From: Paraburkholderia sp. FT54
GTDB taxonomy: Bacteria; Pseudomonadota; Gammaproteobacteria; Burkholderiales; Burkholderiaceae
Length of the DNA stretch: 64,000 bases
Assembly: GCF_031585635.1 (NCBI RefSeq)
Contig: NZ_CP134195.1
Span: 2,666,001-2,730,000, forward strand
Direction: 5' to 3'
Under the pieces are notes generated by a model that was given only the letters and a program-made list of their open reading frames with translations, made no database searches and was not told the DNA's origin. Within the stretch, counting starts at the first letter, position 1, and every line of letters starts with the position of its first letter. Below are positions 42,143 through 52,900 of the stretch, piece by piece. Position numbers and translations under genes: made by a program.

Positions 42143-44275
42143 ATGAAAAAGACAGCCCGAAGGCAAAAGCCGGAATACTCACGCAAGGCAAACAACGGCG
42201 GTCGTTTTCTATCGTGGAAAAAAGAGGCGCACCGCGGACTCGCGGCAGCCGCCTCAGTATCGTTACTGTTCACGCTCGCAGCGTGCGGCGGAAGCGGCAG
42301 TAGTGATGCGTCGCCCGCCGCTACCTCTCATGAATCTTCGACACCGACACTCGAATCGACAGCAGCGCTTGCAGCAAAATCAACGACTGTTCCGCTTGCT
42401 CTGTCGTTAAAGATGGGCGGAAGCAGCCTGCCTTCGGACACTACGGTTGACCGATTCATCGTTAAATACAAATCGACTACGGCGGAACGCACGTCAACGA
42501 CGGCGGTGCAGTCCAGACTTGACCGCCTCGCCGGAGTTTTCCCATCTAAAGCGCGTCATTTGCGTCGCATGGGAGTCGGGTCGGATGTAATAACGACAGA
42601 GCGTAAACTGAACGCCGACGATGCCAGGAAGTTCATGCGCGCCATTGCGTCGGACCCGGACGTTGAATATGTAGAGCCGGATGTCCCTATATCCGTAAAC
42701 TCTACTCCCAACGACCCGTTTTACAATCTGCAATGGGGAGTCTTATCAAACCTTGACCCTGGCCAGTCCAATGTGGGGATTCGCGCGGCCAAGGCGTGGG
42801 ACAACGCGACAGGTGCGGGAATCACAATCGGACTTGTGGACAATGGCGTAGCAAGCCATAGCGACCTGAACGCCAATATCATCCCGCAAGGCTTCGACTT
42901 CACCTACCTCGGCCCCCCGGGTGGCTCAAATCCTGGCGTAGCAGGAGGATGTGGCTACGTCACGTATCACGGCACTCACGTTGCTGGCATCATGGCCGCC
43001 GTGACGAACAACGGCATCGGCATTTCAGGAATCGCCCCATCGGCAAAAGTTGTTTCCGCGCGGGTGCTCAACGGATGCGGAACGGGTGTGCTTTCCTCCG
43101 CTTCGGATGCGGTGATGTGGGCATCTGGCGGATCGGTTCCGGGCATTCCCGACAATACTCGCCCCGTAAGTGTTATCAACTTGAGTATCTCGGCTCCAGG
43201 CCAATGTTCAAAATCGATCCAGGCCTCAGTTGATTATGCAACCAGTCACGGCGTGGTCGTGATTGCTGCCGCAGGGAACGATAACAAGGATGCATCGAAT
43301 AGCCAGCCTGCCAATTGTCACGGTGTTATTGCTGTCGGCAATACTCAGGAAAACGGTGCGAGAGCCAATGATTCCAACTATGGGGCTACTGTTGATATTG
43401 CCGCGCCAGGAACAAATATTTATTCAACCTATAACGATGGTACCCGGGGGCTTGGCGCTGAAAGTTACGCTTACTTATCCGGCACTTCGATGGCCACGCC
43501 GATGGTTAGCGGCGTCGTTGCGCTGGTGAAGTCAGTGGCGCCGATGTCGTTAAGCTCCGCGGAAATGCGCACGCTAATCACTCAGAACGCGCAACCATTT
43601 CCTAAACAGCCGGACCAACCGCTAGGATCGGGCATTATTGATGCGGCGGCGGCAGTCGCTGCGGCGAAAGCCGGTAAGATTCCGGCAGCGGCAGATTTCA
43701 GTTGTTCGCAGGGTGAGGCTGGGATGACGGTGACATGCACAGACCTCTCCACGGCGAGAGGCGCCACCTCGATCAGGTCTTGGGCCTGGAACTTCGGCGC
43801 GAGTAATCAAGCTGATTTGGTCACCAAGCAATCAACGAACCCGAACTACAACTATGAATATCCTGGCACCTACAACATCACATTAACTACGACTGACAGC
43901 ACGGGCGCAATTAGCTGGCTTACGCGCCCTTTTTTGGTCGCCCCCCCGGTAGCAACTGCTATCAGCCCTGAGACCCACGTAATGGTCCCAGCCCAAGCCA
44001 ACGTAAGGAAGTATTTTTCGCTCGATGTTCCGGTTGGCACGACATTCCTGAGGGTAGCAATGGCAACCCTGAGTAGCCTTGCAACTGGAACGATGTATGT
44101 CACGGCTGGTTCACCCACTACGGTAGGCGCGGCTTGCGTCCGGTCTTATTCTGCCTCAACGGGCGGCAGCGCCAGTTGCATCATGCCGAACCCGACAGCG
44201 GGCACTTACTACATTATTCTGAGTCCTAACGCGAACCTTAATGGCGCTGACCTTTTTGCCACCTTTAATCCATAA
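42143..44275 (+). CDS. Subtilisin-like (S8) serine protease lipoprotein
   Basis: About 710 residues. A lipoprotein signal ends LAAC (Cys48). A linker leads to an I9-type inhibitor prodomain (about 100-185) with DRFIVKYK and DPDVEYVEPD, then the S8 domain with Asp233 (GLVDNG), His276 (HGTHVAG), Asn379 (AAGND) and Ser449 (SGTSMATP). A PKD-like domain (about 530-610) and a PPC-like C-terminal domain follow. It is predicted to sit outside the cytoplasm and cut proteins. GC content is lower than the surrounding genes, and the IS ends 166 bp upstream, suggesting acquisition. ATG 42143 is chosen because it begins a normal basic signal; 42092 is possible. Confidence 0.9.
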   Translation: MKKTARRQKPEYSRKANNGGRFLSWKKEAHRGLAAAASVSLLFTLAACGGSGSSDASPAATSHESSTPTLESTAALAAKSTTVPLALSLKMGGSSLPSDTTVDRFIVKYKSTTAERTSTTAVQSRLDRLAGVFPSKARHLRRMGVGSDVITTERKLNADDARKFMRAIASDPDVEYVEPDVPISVNSTPNDPFYNLQWGVLSNLDPGQSNVGIRAAKAWDNATGAGITIGLVDNGVASHSDLNANIIPQGFDFTYLGPPGGSNPGVAGGCGYVTYHGTHVAGIMAAVTNNGIGISGIAPSAKVVSARVLNGCGTGVLSSASDAVMWASGGSVPGIPDNTRPVSVINLSISAPGQCSKSIQASVDYATSHGVVVIAAAGNDNKDASNSQPANCHGVIAVGNTQENGARANDSNYGATVDIAAPGTNIYSTYNDGTRGLGAESYAYLSGTSMATPMVSGVVALVKSVAPMSLSSAEMRTLITQNAQPFPKQPDQPLGSGIIDAAAAVAAAKAGKIPAAADFSCSQGEAGMTVTCTDLSTARGATSIRSWAWNFGASNQADLVTKQSTNPNYNYEYPGTYNITLTTTDSTGAISWLTRPFLVAPPVATAISPETHVMVPAQANVRKYFSLDVPVGTTFLRVAMATLSSLATGTMYVTAGSPTTVGAACVRSYSASTGGSASCIMPNPTAGTYYIILSPNANLNGADLFATFNP

Positions 44276-44294
44276 ATTTACGATGTAGTGAAGA

Positions 44295-44324
44295 CTCCTG
44301 CGTCGCCATTGCGGCGCGCAGGAG
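44295..44324. terminator. Hairpin after the protease gene
   Basis: CTCCTGCG and CGCAGGAG form an 8-bp stem with an inner GC-rich loop, 19 bp after the protease stop. There is no T-run, so termination is uncertain. Confidence 0.4.
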
Positions 44325-44361
44325 CTCAGCCTCCGCAAAAGCTACGCCAGTTATTCCTGAA

Positions 44362-46182
44362 ATGTCCAACCCCACCGCCCGCAATTTCTGCATAACAGAC
44401 CTGAACGCCCTGATTGCCCGCGCAGATGCCGATTATTCCGCGCAACGCATGACAGATGCGGCTCATGGATATCGTCAGGTACTGGCAATCAGTCCGCGCG
44501 ATGTTCATTCGCTGCATCGTATGGGGCTGGTCAGCGTGAACCTTAACGAGACCACAGAGGCAAGCGCTTTTCTCGAGTTGGCACTTCAGGCAGCCCCTGC
44601 CCGTGCGGACCTATGGGAACATGCGGGCCTGGTTGCCACAATGAGAGGCGAATATGTCCGGGCCGAGGCGTTTTACCGTCATGCACTTGGACTCGCCGGC
44701 AGAACCGCGACGCTGCACCGTAACCTTGGCGACTGCCTGCGTCTATCGGGGCGGCTCTCTGATGCGAAAGCACAGTACAAACAGGCCATTTCGATAGAAC
44801 CGGACTTGCATCATGCGATTCGTGCCGTCGCGCGCATAAGCACAGAACTCGGGGAAGACGATGAAGCTGCCGACTACTGGCTACGCGCGTGGGGACTCGA
44901 TCCGTCCTCCCTGCAAGACGGGCTTGATCTGATCACCGCACTAGAAAAAGTTAGACGGACCACACTGGTTGGCGAAGCGGTTGCCCAGATCAGAAACCGG
45001 GAGGCGGCCAGTGTCGAGTCATTGCAAGAACTTTGTCTCACGCTGTATAAGATGGACCGTTTCGCCGAGATGCTGAGTGTCTCCCGCCAGGGGCTCGACA
45101 TTGATCCGCGACGCGTTAGGTTGCACCACTACGCGGCACATGCACTCAGTGTGCGCGGCAGAGTTGCAGAGGCTATCGTTCACAGCAGGAAAGCCGTGCG
45201 ACTCACGCCGGACGATCCAGTCATGCAGTGCCAGCTCGCATGCCTCGAACTGAGTTTAGGTGACTTTAAGAATGGCTGGGCGCGACGTAATACTATTTAC
45301 GCCACGCCATTGGCGCGTAGCACGTTGGTTTTCCCGGGCTTTCCGCTCTGGAACGGTGAACCGGTTGCCGGCCGCCAATTCCTGCTCGTTGGCGAGCAGG
45401 GGCGCGGGGACGAAATCCAGTTTATCCGGTTCGCTGAATGGCTATACCAGCAAGGCGCAACTGTCGATGTGATGGTCAGCCAGCCCATTGCCAGAATTGC
45501 GACCAGCATGAAGGGTGTACGGTCAGTTTTTACCGAGATCCCGTCCGGCCCCTATGACTACTGGAGCCACATGCTAAGGATGCCGGAGTATATGAATCTC
45601 GATCTGACAGTGCTGCCCATCGCTATGCCATACCTCGCGGCACCTCCGCGCGAGGTTGACCGATGGCGTGTCAAGATTGACGCGGCCTCGCCGTTAGTGG
45701 CAGTAAAGAAAACGCCGAGAATTGGAGTCGTGTGGTCCGGCGGTCCCTATACCGCTCTAGATCGGTTTCGGTCTATTTGCATCGAGGCGCTAATCCCTCT
45801 TTTCTCGCATCCGGGGACCACATGGTTTTCGGTCCAGAAAGGCGAGCATGAGCGCGACAGCGAAGCCTTGGAGGAGAGGTTCGATTTTCATACGCTCGGA
45901 CCAGTCATCGGAGATTTCGCAGATACGCTCGCTATTCTTGAGACGCTCGATTTGCTTATTACTGTTGACACGGCCGCCGCGCATCTTGCCGGCGCGGCGA
46001 ATCTTCCTGTCTGGGTACTACTGCCCGCGTATTCAGAGTTGCGCTGGTTGACCGATAGAACAGACAGCCCCTGGTACCCGTCGATGCGGCTATTCCGGCA
46101 GCGCGAGCTTGGGGAGTGGGACCCGGTTATCGAAGAAGTGCGCGACGCTCTCAGGGATTGGTGTGGTACTCGGACGCCATAG
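44362..46182 (+). CDS. TPR protein with GT9-like glycosyltransferase domain
   Basis: A 606-residue protein. The first 310 residues are TPR-like helical repeats (AAHGYRQVLAISPRDVHSLH, EAFYRHALGLAGRTATLHRN and others). The C-terminal part resembles the GT-B fold of heptosyltransferase/GT9-like proteins: RIGVVWSGGP near 454 and DLLITVDTAAAHLAGAANLP near 530, a conserved donor-site motif. Such proteins are often sugar transferases acting on proteins or surface glycans. There is no signal peptide, so it is cytosolic. It follows the protease gene by 86 bp. Whether it modifies the protease or an unknown target is speculation. Confidence 0.8.
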   Translation: MSNPTARNFCITDLNALIARADADYSAQRMTDAAHGYRQVLAISPRDVHSLHRMGLVSVNLNETTEASAFLELALQAAPARADLWEHAGLVATMRGEYVRAEAFYRHALGLAGRTATLHRNLGDCLRLSGRLSDAKAQYKQAISIEPDLHHAIRAVARISTELGEDDEAADYWLRAWGLDPSSLQDGLDLITALEKVRRTTLVGEAVAQIRNREAASVESLQELCLTLYKMDRFAEMLSVSRQGLDIDPRRVRLHHYAAHALSVRGRVAEAIVHSRKAVRLTPDDPVMQCQLACLELSLGDFKNGWARRNTIYATPLARSTLVFPGFPLWNGEPVAGRQFLLVGEQGRGDEIQFIRFAEWLYQQGATVDVMVSQPIARIATSMKGVRSVFTEIPSGPYDYWSHMLRMPEYMNLDLTVLPIAMPYLAAPPREVDRWRVKIDAASPLVAVKKTPRIGVVWSGGPYTALDRFRSICIEALIPLFSHPGTTWFSVQKGEHERDSEALEERFDFHTLGPVIGDFADTLAILETLDLLITVDTAAAHLAGAANLPVWVLLPAYSELRWLTDRTDSPWYPSMRLFRQRELGEWDPVIEEVRDALRDWCGTRTP

Positions 46183-46353
46183 TGTCAGGGTAACCCGTGT
46201 CATCCGGGGACCGCGGCTCCGCTTTGGCAACTTGCTCGGGGGAAGTAATGACAGTCAACCAGGCTGCGTGTTGCTGTCGGGCTTCGGGGGAACCATCGAC
46301 ATGTCAACTGAAATAGCGGACTACTGTGAACCAAAAAAAACGCAAACAAAAAA

Positions 46354-47061
46354 CTACGCATCAACCGAAACCTGATACCCAAACCGACTAACCGTCTCAA
46401 TCCGAACCTCAGGAAAATCACCCAACAGCTTCTTCCTCAGCCGGGAAACAACCAGATTGACACTAGAAGGATCGACATCCTCCTTCTCCGGCCAGGCATA
46501 TCGAATGAGCTGATCCCGTGCCACAGGCGCATTAACCTGCCTGATCAGGCACTCGAGCAAAAGAAACTCTCTACGAGTAACGCCAACCCTGCGCCCACCA
46601 AAAACAAGCTCCCGTGTAGCAGCATCCAGCGAAGGCCCATCGACAGCATTCAAAACTGAAGAAAGCGAGGACGAAACACCAGCCCCCGCGCGCCCCACTC
46701 CAATACGCTGCAAAGCCTGCATCCGTTCATGCATTTCGATAAACGAAAAAGGCTGGCAAAAGCAAGCGTCCGCGCCGGCGCGCAGAACTTTGGTGCGATC
46801 CCGCGCAGTAGCCGCCCCCAACACAGCCACAATCGCAGCCCCCTTCCCAGCCGCGGCAAACTCCGCAATAAACTCAAGTAACGCAGAATAAAGCCCAACC
46901 TCCAGCACCATCAAAACAATTGCATCAAACGGTTCCTGAGCCGCGAGAAAGACCCCATCCCGCAGATCCTGAGCCGGCTGCAAACTATGTGCGCTCTCCT
47001 GAAGCGCCTTGAAAAGCCAAGCCGCTTCCGGATGAGATGGACCCACGAAGAGGATGCGCAT
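46354..47061 (-). CDS. OmpR-like regulator with degenerate receiver
   Basis: A 235-residue protein with a receiver-like N-terminus (1-118) and an OmpR winged helix at the C-terminus (about 145-233, ending VETVSRFGYQVSVDA-like). The receiver has lost its chemistry: the acidic pair is replaced (VGPSHPE), the phospho-acceptor Asp is Met51 in VLMVLEVG, and the conserved Lys is Gln in CQPFSF. It cannot be phosphorylated in the normal way. It sits downstream of the two-component pair at 47097-49185 on the same strand, 35 bp from the kinase stop, so may be part of that operon and act constitutively or by another signal. Confidence 0.85.
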   Translation of the reverse strand: MRILFVGPSHPEAAWLFKALQESAHSLQPAQDLRDGVFLAAQEPFDAIVLMVLEVGLYSALLEFIAEFAAAGKGAAIVAVLGAATARDRTKVLRAGADACFCQPFSFIEMHERMQALQRIGVGRAGAGVSSSLSSVLNAVDGPSLDAATRELVFGGRRVGVTRREFLLLECLIRQVNAPVARDQLIRYAWPEKEDVDPSSVNLVVSRLRKKLLGDFPEVRIETVSRFGYQVSVDA

Positions 47062-47096
47062 TCACTCCCCTGCAAGGACAAGAAAAAAGGCCAGGC

Positions 47097-48497
47097 TCAT
47101 GCGAGCGTCCTCGACCAGCATTCGATGGATATCCTGGCACCAGGCTGCGCATTGCCGATCTTCATCGTGAAGTCATGCACCCGCATCACCGCGGAGACAA
47201 TGCTCAGCCCCAATCCGGATCCGGCCAGATGACGTGTGCTCTCCCCACGATAAAACCGCTGCAGAACCGCATCGCGCTCATCCGCGGAAATACCCGGTCC
47301 GTTATCGACGACATCCACCTGCGGCCCGGAGGTCGTCTGACGCAACTCCATGCGCGCCACGCCACCTTCAGGGGTGAACTTGATAGCGTTATCCACCAGA
47401 TTGCTCAATGCTTCAAACAGCAAGGCGCGATCGCCATAGATCGCATCCACCGGCTGTGCATGGACGGAAAACTGGACCGAACGGCTCTCGGCGAGCGGCT
47501 CGTAAAGTTCGCCGACCTCTTCGATCAGCGTCTCCAGTTGCACTTCACCAAAGCCGCCGCGCCGCTGTAACGTGCCGATCTCCGAGATGCGCAGCATGGC
47601 GCGAAACCGGTCGAGCAAGGCGTCCGTTTCGGTGCGCGCGCGATCCACCAGTTTCGCGAGCTCGCCATCGTCGAGCGTTTCGGTGCGCTCCGCCGCGTGT
47701 GCAAGCAAGGTCCGCACATGCGCGAGCGGCGTACGCAGATCATGAGCAATGCCGTCGCACGCGCCCTTCACTTCGTTCATCAGACGCTCGACTTCGGCGA
47801 GCATATGGTTCACGAGATGCGCGAGCATGTCCACTTCGTCGCGGCCGCCGATCGGCAGACGCTGCGCGAGATCACCCTGCGCGATACGCTGCGTGACGTG
47901 CCGGATCGCTTTCAGACGGCGCATCTGCCGCACGCTCATCGCAAGGCCGCCGGCCACGCCGGCGAGCAGACACAGCACGCCGCCACCTACCAGCGCATTG
48001 ATGATGGTCTCGCGAATCCGCAAGATGTGCGTGAGGTCACGCGCGATCACGAGCGTCGAGCCGTCCTTGCGCCGCTCGGACATGGCGCGCACCACCGGCG
48101 CCTGATCGTTGTGTCCCAAAGCAAGTGTCAGATCGAGCGTCCTGCCGGTGCGGTTGGTGGGCAGCGCAGCCGGATACGCGAGCACGTCGCCGGCCAGCAG
48201 CCCGCCCTCAGCGGAGAACAGGCCGTAGTAATCGGTGTGCATGCGTTCATGTTCGATGCGCCGATGAATCGCTTCCACGAGACCCGAATCGGGCAGCGAA
48301 TCGAAGTAGATCAGTTGCCAGTCCATCACCACGTCGGTCTCGCGCTCCATATCGCCGGTCACGGCCCAGCCGATGAAGCCCAGCAGCAGCATCACGGATA
48401 ACGAAAAGATGACCGCGTAGACGGAAAGCAGGCGAAAGGTGGTGGAATGCCAGCGCCGCCCGAGCGCAGATTGAGCGGGGGGGGTTGTGTCCATCAA
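47097..48497 (-). CDS. Sensor histidine kinase
   Basis: A 466-residue membrane kinase. Two membrane segments (about 23-46 and 166-188) flank a periplasmic sensor of about 120 residues. A HAMP domain follows (190-245), then the H-box GIAHDLRTPLAH with His252, N-box NLVDNAIKF near 375 and G-boxes VVDNGPGIS and GSGLGLS. It would phosphorylate the regulator at 48508, 10 bp upstream. The signal is unknown. Confidence 0.92.
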   Translation of the reverse strand: MMDTTPPAQSALGRRWHSTTFRLLSVYAVIFSLSVMLLLGFIGWAVTGDMERETDVVMDWQLIYFDSLPDSGLVEAIHRRIEHERMHTDYYGLFSAEGGLLAGDVLAYPAALPTNRTGRTLDLTLALGHNDQAPVVRAMSERRKDGSTLVIARDLTHILRIRETIINALVGGGVLCLLAGVAGGLAMSVRQMRRLKAIRHVTQRIAQGDLAQRLPIGGRDEVDMLAHLVNHMLAEVERLMNEVKGACDGIAHDLRTPLAHVRTLLAHAAERTETLDDGELAKLVDRARTETDALLDRFRAMLRISEIGTLQRRGGFGEVQLETLIEEVGELYEPLAESRSVQFSVHAQPVDAIYGDRALLFEALSNLVDNAIKFTPEGGVARMELRQTTSGPQVDVVDNGPGISADERDAVLQRFYRGESTRHLAGSGLGLSIVSAVMRVHDFTMKIGNAQPGARISIECWSRTLA

Positions 48498-48507
48498 AAT
48501 GTGTCGC

Positions 48508-49185
48508 TCATGCGAGGATATAACCCGAGCCCCGCACGGTCTGGATCATTGGCGTCACACCCGGCGGGTCGATTTTCTTGCGCAGGCGCCCCATGTGCAC
48601 GTCGATCAGATTGGTACCCGGATCGAAGTGATAACCCCACACCGCCTCGAACAGCATGGTGCGCGTAATGGTTTGCCCCGCATGGCGCATCATGAATTCG
48701 AGCACACGGTACTCGGTGGGCAGCAGAACGATTTCCTCGCCGTCACGCTGCACCTTGCGTGAAATCAGATCGAGTTCGAGCGGGCCAACGCGCAAGTGCG
48801 TTTCGAGTTGCGCGGCCGGCGTCTGACTGCGGCGCAGCAGCACTTCGAGGCGCGCGGTCATCTCTTCAGGGTCGAACGGCTTGGTCAGATAATCGTCGCC
48901 GCCGGCGCGCAGGCCGCGCACCCGCTCATCCACATCGCCCAGCGCGCTCAACATCAGCACCGGTGTCTGGATGCCGATGCTGCGCATGGTCGTCAGTATT
49001 GTCAGACCGTCCATGCCGGGCAGCATGCGGTCGAGCGTGATCACGTCGTAGTCTTCGCTGATCGCGCGCGCCATCCCGTCGCGGCCGTTGGCCACCCAAT
49101 CCACGGTGAAGCCGCGGCTTTTCAGCTCACCGACAATTTCATTCGCGGTAATTTCATCATCTTCGATCGTCAGTACTCGCGACAT
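48508..49185 (-). CDS. OmpR-family response regulator
   Basis: A 225-residue regulator with an intact receiver (EDD at 8-10, Asp52 in TLDRMLPGMDG, Lys in TKPFDPEE) and a winged helix ending QTVRGSGYILA. ATG 49185 begins MSRVLTIEDD; ATG 49191 two codons earlier is equally possible. It is the first gene of an operon with the kinase 10 bp downstream. Its closest relative in the window is the orphan regulator at 38434. Confidence 0.92.
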   Translation of the reverse strand: MSRVLTIEDDEITANEIVGELKSRGFTVDWVANGRDGMARAISEDYDVITLDRMLPGMDGLTILTTMRSIGIQTPVLMLSALGDVDERVRGLRAGGDDYLTKPFDPEEMTARLEVLLRRSQTPAAQLETHLRVGPLELDLISRKVQRDGEEIVLLPTEYRVLEFMMRHAGQTITRTMLFEAVWGYHFDPGTNLIDVHMGRLRKKIDPPGVTPMIQTVRGSGYILA

Positions 49186-49543
49186 GATCATTGCTTGCGC
49201 CGCAGCCAGCTCTACCGATGCAAGCGGCGGGCGCGACCGGTTATCAGTAGGTGGACATGATGCCATATTCGGCTTGCGCATTCAGAGCACGGGCGTGCGG
49301 TTCGACGGATGCCGGCGCTTCGCCAAGTGCCTGAGTGCAGATTACGCGCGGGCTGTTAGCCGGGGAATATCCGCTTCATGAAGAAAAATTTAGGTTCGCT
49401 GCAAAGACATCAAAACCCGGCAAGCCACACCGGGATAAAACAAGTTTCATGCTGCCGATGCCGCTCCGGTAGGGGGCGCCCACTAGTCTAATGTCAACCC
49501 GCAGCCCGTTTCGCGGGACGACCCGAACCCTCTTGTGGATGAC

Positions 49544-49903
49544 ATGAACATGAAGCTTGCAACGAAAACCCTGCTCAGCGCCCTTCTTCTGATTGGCAGT
49601 GCGTCGGCCATGGCCGCACCGCATCTCACGCCGCAGCAATGCAACGATTATCCCTTCACACCGTTGAAAGGCGAAGTGACGCACAAGCAGTTGATGCGCG
49701 AACTGGGCGAACTCGAAGCAGTCGGCTATCAACCGACCGCCGATGACGACGACTACCCGAACGAACTGCAACAGGCGGAACATAAGCTGCAGGCCGAGTA
49801 TCGCGCGGACTGCATGCCGGCCGCGCCGAACGTGTCGGCAAGCAATGCACAGATGCCGACGAGCGCGGCGCCCATGCAAGCCGCGAATCAGCCGGCCGGT
49901 TGA
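49544..49903 (+). CDS. DUF4148-type exported protein
   Basis: A 119-residue periplasmic protein. The signal peptide ends SAMAAP (near residue 24). The mature protein has TPLKGEVTHKQLMRELGELEAVGY, the DUF4148 pattern, then an acidic stretch and an Ala/Pro/Gln-rich tail. ATG 49544 and ATG 49550 are two close starts. It is divergent from the two-component operon (starts 358 bp apart) and may be a target of that system; this is inference. Confidence 0.83.
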   Translation: MNMKLATKTLLSALLLIGSASAMAAPHLTPQQCNDYPFTPLKGEVTHKQLMRELGELEAVGYQPTADDDDYPNELQQAEHKLQAEYRADCMPAAPNVSASNAQMPTSAAPMQAANQPAG

Positions 49904-49925
49904 GCACGGCGTTGGTGAAGCACAG

Positions 49926-52900
49926 TCAGGCGGTTGGCGATTCGTCGAATGATCCGCGTTCGACCGCGGCACGGCGCATCCGCCGTTGCTCACGCTTGCG
50001 ATGCAGCTCCGCAAGCCGTCGCCGGCCATGCGTGAGCGATGCGACCGCATGGAACGCGACCGGCGCGAACACCAGCCCGAACAGCGTGGCAGCCAGCACC
50101 CCGCCGAATACACCCGTGCCAATCGAGCGGCGGCTTTCGGCGCCCGCGCCGCTCGACACCACGAGCGGCACGACGCCTAGCAGGAACGCCGCCGAGGTCA
50201 TCACGATCGGCCGGAAGCGCGCGCCCGCGGCTTCGGTCACGGCGCGCGTCAACGGCAGGCCACGCTGGTACAGATCGCGGGCGAACTGCACGATTAGAAT
50301 CGCGTTCTTCGCCGCGAGGCCGATCACCGTGATCATGCCGACCTTGAAGTACACATCATTAGGCATGCCACGCAACAGCACCGCCGCGACCGCGCCGATC
50401 ACGCCGAGCGGCACGACCATCAGCACGGCAAGCGGGATCGTCCAGCTTTCGTAGAGCGCGGCCAGCGCCATGAAGACCGCCAGCAACGAGAGGCCGATCA
50501 GCAGCGGCGTGAGTTTCGCGGCCGCGGTTTCCTCGCGTGCCGCATCGACCCAGTCATAGCGCACACCGACCGGCAACGAAGCCGCGAGCCGCTCCATCTC
50601 AGCCATGGCCGCACCGGAGCTATAGCCCGGCGCCGCATGGCCGCTCACGTCGAGCGACGGATAACCGTTGTAGCGCGTCAGCATCACCGGGCCGATCGTC
50701 CACTGACGCGTCGCGATGGCCGAGAGCGGCACCATGCCGCCCGTCGAGTTGGGCACGGCGAGCGCGAGCAGATCGTCTTCGGTCATGCGCGTGGCGGCGT
50801 CGGCGGCGATCATCACGCGGCGCATGCGGCCGCCGGCCGGGAAATCGTCGATATAGGTCGAGCCGAAGGTGCTGCCCAGCACGTCCGAGATGCGATCGAA
50901 CGACACGCCGAGCGCGTACGCTTTCGCGCGGTCGACGATCAGCTCGACGCGCGGCGCGTCAGGCAGATCTTCCGAGTGCACCGAGGCCAGCACCGGACTC
51001 GCCTTCGCCCGCGCGAAGAGTTGCTCGCGCGCGGCCTTCAGCGCGTCGAGCCCCACTCCGCCGCGATCCTCGAGGCGGAACACGAAACCTTCCGAATGTC
51101 CGAGTCCCGGCACCGAAGGCGGCAATTGCGCCTCGACGTTGCCGTCCAGAATCTTGTCGAACTTTGCGTTGAGCCGGTCGCGCAGCGCCAGTGCATCGAT
51201 ATCGCGCTGGCCCCAGTCCTTGAGTTCGACGAATCCCATCGCCACGTTCTGGCCACTGCCGGAAAAACTCCAGCCGATCACACTCGTGACATTCGCGATG
51301 GCGGGCTCGGCATGGAGAATCTTTTCCATGCGTTGCACGACAGCCAATGTGCGTGCCTGGGTGGCGCCCGCGGGCAATTGCACCATCACCTGCAACTGAC
51401 CTTCGTCTTCGCTCGGCAGAAAACCACCGGGCATCTGCCAGTAGAGCACGCCGCATGCGGCGACCAGCACCGCGTAGACAGCCAGCATCGGGCCGATGCG
51501 GCGCAGCGTGCGCGCGGTCAGGCCGCGATATCCACGCGCGGCGCGATCGAAGCCAGACGTGAAGCGGCTTGCCGCACGCGCCGCGAAACCAGGAAAGCCG
51601 CGCCGCGCATCGCGTTGCCGCACCGATCGCGTCTGCGCCTTCAGCAGATTCGCGCACAGCGCGGGCGTCAACGACAAGGCCATGAACGACGACACCAGCA
51701 TCGACGCGATCATCGCCACCGCGAATTGCCGGTAAATCCCGCCGACGCCTCCGGGAAAGAACGCCATCGGCACGAACACCGCCGTCAACACCGCCGTGAC
51801 GCCGACGATCGCGCCGCCGATCTGCGACATGGCACGGCGCGTGGCCTCGCGTGGCGGCAAGCCCTCTTCTTCCATCACGCGATGCACGCTCTCCACCACC
51901 ACGATCGCGTCGTCGACGAGAATGCCGATGGCGAGCACGAGTCCGAACATCGTGAACACGTTGATCGACAGACCGCACGCATACATGGCGAGAAACGCGC
52001 CCATCAGCGTGACCGGAATCACCACGGTGGGCACCAGCGTGTAGCGCAGATCGCGCAGAAATAGCCACATCACGAAGAACACCAGCACCACCGCTTCCGC
52101 GAGCGTGACAAGCACCTCGTGAATCGCGATCTGCACGAAGTGCGCATTGTCAAACGGGATTTCGATGGCGACGCCCGAAGGCAAGCCCTTTGCCAGCTCG
52201 GCAAGCCGCGCGCGAATCGCGTTCGACGTTTCCAGCGCGTTGCCGCGCGGCCCGAGTTGAATCCCGACCGTGGCCGCAGCCTTGCCGTTCAGGCGCGAGT
52301 AGTACGAGTAGTTGTCACGCCCGAGTTCGACCCTCGCGACGTCGCGCAGGCGCACAGCCGAGCCGTCGGGCCGCGCTTTCAGCACGATCTGGCCGAATTC
52401 GGCCGGCGAGATCAGCTGTCCTTTCACGCTCACCGAGGCCGTCAGTTGCTGCCCCGGCACGAACGGCGCGTCGCCGAGCGTGCCCGCCGTCACGGTCGCG
52501 TTCTGTGCGGCGATGGCGGCGTTCACCTCGGCGGCGCCGAGGCCGTATTCGCGCAGCTTCATCGGGTCGAGCCAGATGCGCAGCGCTTCGTCGGCGTCCC
52601 AGAGTTGGGCCGAGCCCACGCCGGGCGCGCGCTTCAGCTCGCGCAACACGTAGCGGCTCAGATAGTCGCTCAATTGCACGGAGTCGCGCGTGCCGTCGGT
52701 GGAACTCAGCGCGACCAGCATCAGGAACGTGTTGGCCGCCTTGAACACGCTGATGCCCTGCTGCACCACCTGCTGCGGCAAACGCGGCTCGACCTGCTTG
52801 AGCCGGTTCTGGATGTCGACCAGCGCGAGATCCGGATTGGTGCCGGGCGCGAAGGTCGCGTCGATTTCGAGCTCGCCCAGGTTGTCGCTGGTCGTTTGGT

